DNA from: an uncultured bacterium
GTDB taxonomy: Bacteria; Desulfobacterota; Desulfobulbia; Desulfobulbales; Desulfobulbaceae
Length of the DNA: 7,282 bases
Direction: 5' to 3'
Assembly: GCA_903896915.1 (NCBI GenBank)
Contig: CAITZN010000065.1
Location: 1 to 7,282, forward strand
In this document: piece by piece, positions 7,108 to 7,282 of the stretch
Position numbering within the stretch: the first letter of the stretch is position 1
Layout: each line of letters begins with the position of its first letter
Notes under the pieces: model-generated
What the model saw: the letters and a program-made list of their open reading frames with translations, nothing else
The model's database searches: none
What the model was told of the DNA's origin: nothing
Position numbers and translations under genes: made by a program

Positions 7108-7138
7108 ATATGGTGTGGAGTTGTAAACATTATCCAAG
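7108..7138 (-). promoter_or_regulatory. Sigma-32 (heat-shock)-like promoter candidate for hslVU
   Basis: On the - strand CTTGGA (7133-7138), preceded by CCCT, resembles the heat-shock -35 CTTGAA. CACCATAT (7108-7115) matches 7 of 8 positions of the -10 CCCCATNT. The 17-nt spacer is at the long end of the usual range. E. coli hslVU is a known sigma-32 operon, which makes the match plausible but not proven. Confidence 0.4.
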
Positions 7139-7148
7139 AGGGAGTCAA
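7120..7148 (-). promoter_or_regulatory. Sigma-70-like promoter candidate for hslVU
   Basis: TTGACT (7143-7148) is followed after 17 nt by TACAAC (7120-7125) on the - strand. It overlaps the heat-shock-like site, so basal and stress transcription could start within about 15 nt of each other. The -35 also sits in a small inverted repeat, GGGA/TCCC (7140-7143 and 7149-7152). The -10 matches only 4 of 6. Confidence 0.35.
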
Positions 7149-7164
7149 TCCCTACCCTGGTTTT

Positions 7165-7177
7165 CGACCTGAGGTCG
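7165..7177. repeat. Short inverted repeat in the xerC-hslV gap
   Basis: CGACCTGAGGTCG is a near-perfect palindrome that can form a 5-bp stem with a 3-nt loop, 10 nt after the xerC stop. On the - strand it is followed by AAAA rather than a T-run, so it is not a convincing terminator for xerC. Confidence 0.35.
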
Positions 7178-7187
7178 CTTTAGTTTT

Positions 7188-7282
7188 TCACCCATCGCTC
7201 CGTTTGGCCTGAGGATGGGCTTGGTCGTAGACTTTGGAGAGATGATCGATGTTGATATGTGTGTATTTCTGGGTGGTTGATA
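7188..7282 (-). CDS. xerC: Tyrosine recombinase XerC, C-terminal end only
   Basis: The last 30 codons before a TGA at 7188-7190 read [20 protein letters not shown] followed by [10 protein letters not shown]; the rest of the gene lies beyond the right edge. This matches the end of XerC very closely (E. coli has STTQIYTH and VYDAAHPRAKRGK). It contains the nucleophilic tyrosine in the QKYTH motif and the C-terminal helix that swaps between protomers. XerC and XerD together resolve chromosome dimers at dif. XerC is preferred over XerD because of the AHPxAKR ending and because xerC lies just ahead of hslV in many bacteria. The gap to hslV is 113 nt, with promoter candidates inside it. Confidence 0.88.
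   Translation of the reverse strand, partial: STTQKYTHINIDHLSKVYDQAHPQAKRSDG

Overview
The window looks like chromosomal core-genome DNA from a Gram-negative bacterium. I infer Desulfobacterota, possibly Desulfobulbales, from the look of the DnaE, HslU and HslV proteins and from the xerC-hslV-hslU gene order; this was not tested by any search. Coding DNA is of moderate GC, intergenic stretches are AT-rich, and there are no mobile elements, tRNAs, rRNAs or CRISPR repeats.

Layout. On the + strand, positions 1-2190 carry the 3' two thirds of dnaE, the replicative DNA polymerase III alpha subunit, interrupted by an in-frame TAA at 85-87. It ends at a strong, probably bidirectional hairpin terminator (2202-2243). 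Everything to the right is on the - strand and reads toward dnaE. In transcription order from the right edge these genes are: the last 30 codons of xerC (7188-7282), hslV (6535-7074) and hslU (5120-6538), which overlap by 4 nt, a double zinc-ribbon protein of unknown function (4529-5059), a SAM hydrolase of the DUF62 family (3490-4296), a glycine-zipper/OmpA-domain outer-membrane lipoprotein (2672-3316), and a 94-residue ABM-domain protein (2298-2582).

How the genes work together. HslV and HslU form the two-part ATP-dependent HslVU protease; a sigma-32-like and a sigma-70-like promoter candidate lie just upstream of hslV. The zinc-ribbon gene follows hslU closely but also has a TATAAT box 9 nt before its ATG and no Shine-Dalgarno, so it may be leaderless. 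The SAM hydrolase and the lipoprotein each have a convincing sigma-70 promoter, so they are separate units; the ABM gene probably rides on the lipoprotein transcript.

The one real anomaly is the nonsense codon in dnaE. The frame is continuous and DnaE-like on both sides, and four other genes here end in TAA, so recoding of TAA is not a good explanation. Sequencing error, a nonsense mutation, or a genuinely split polymerase remain. I found no clear previously undescribed system in the rest of the window.
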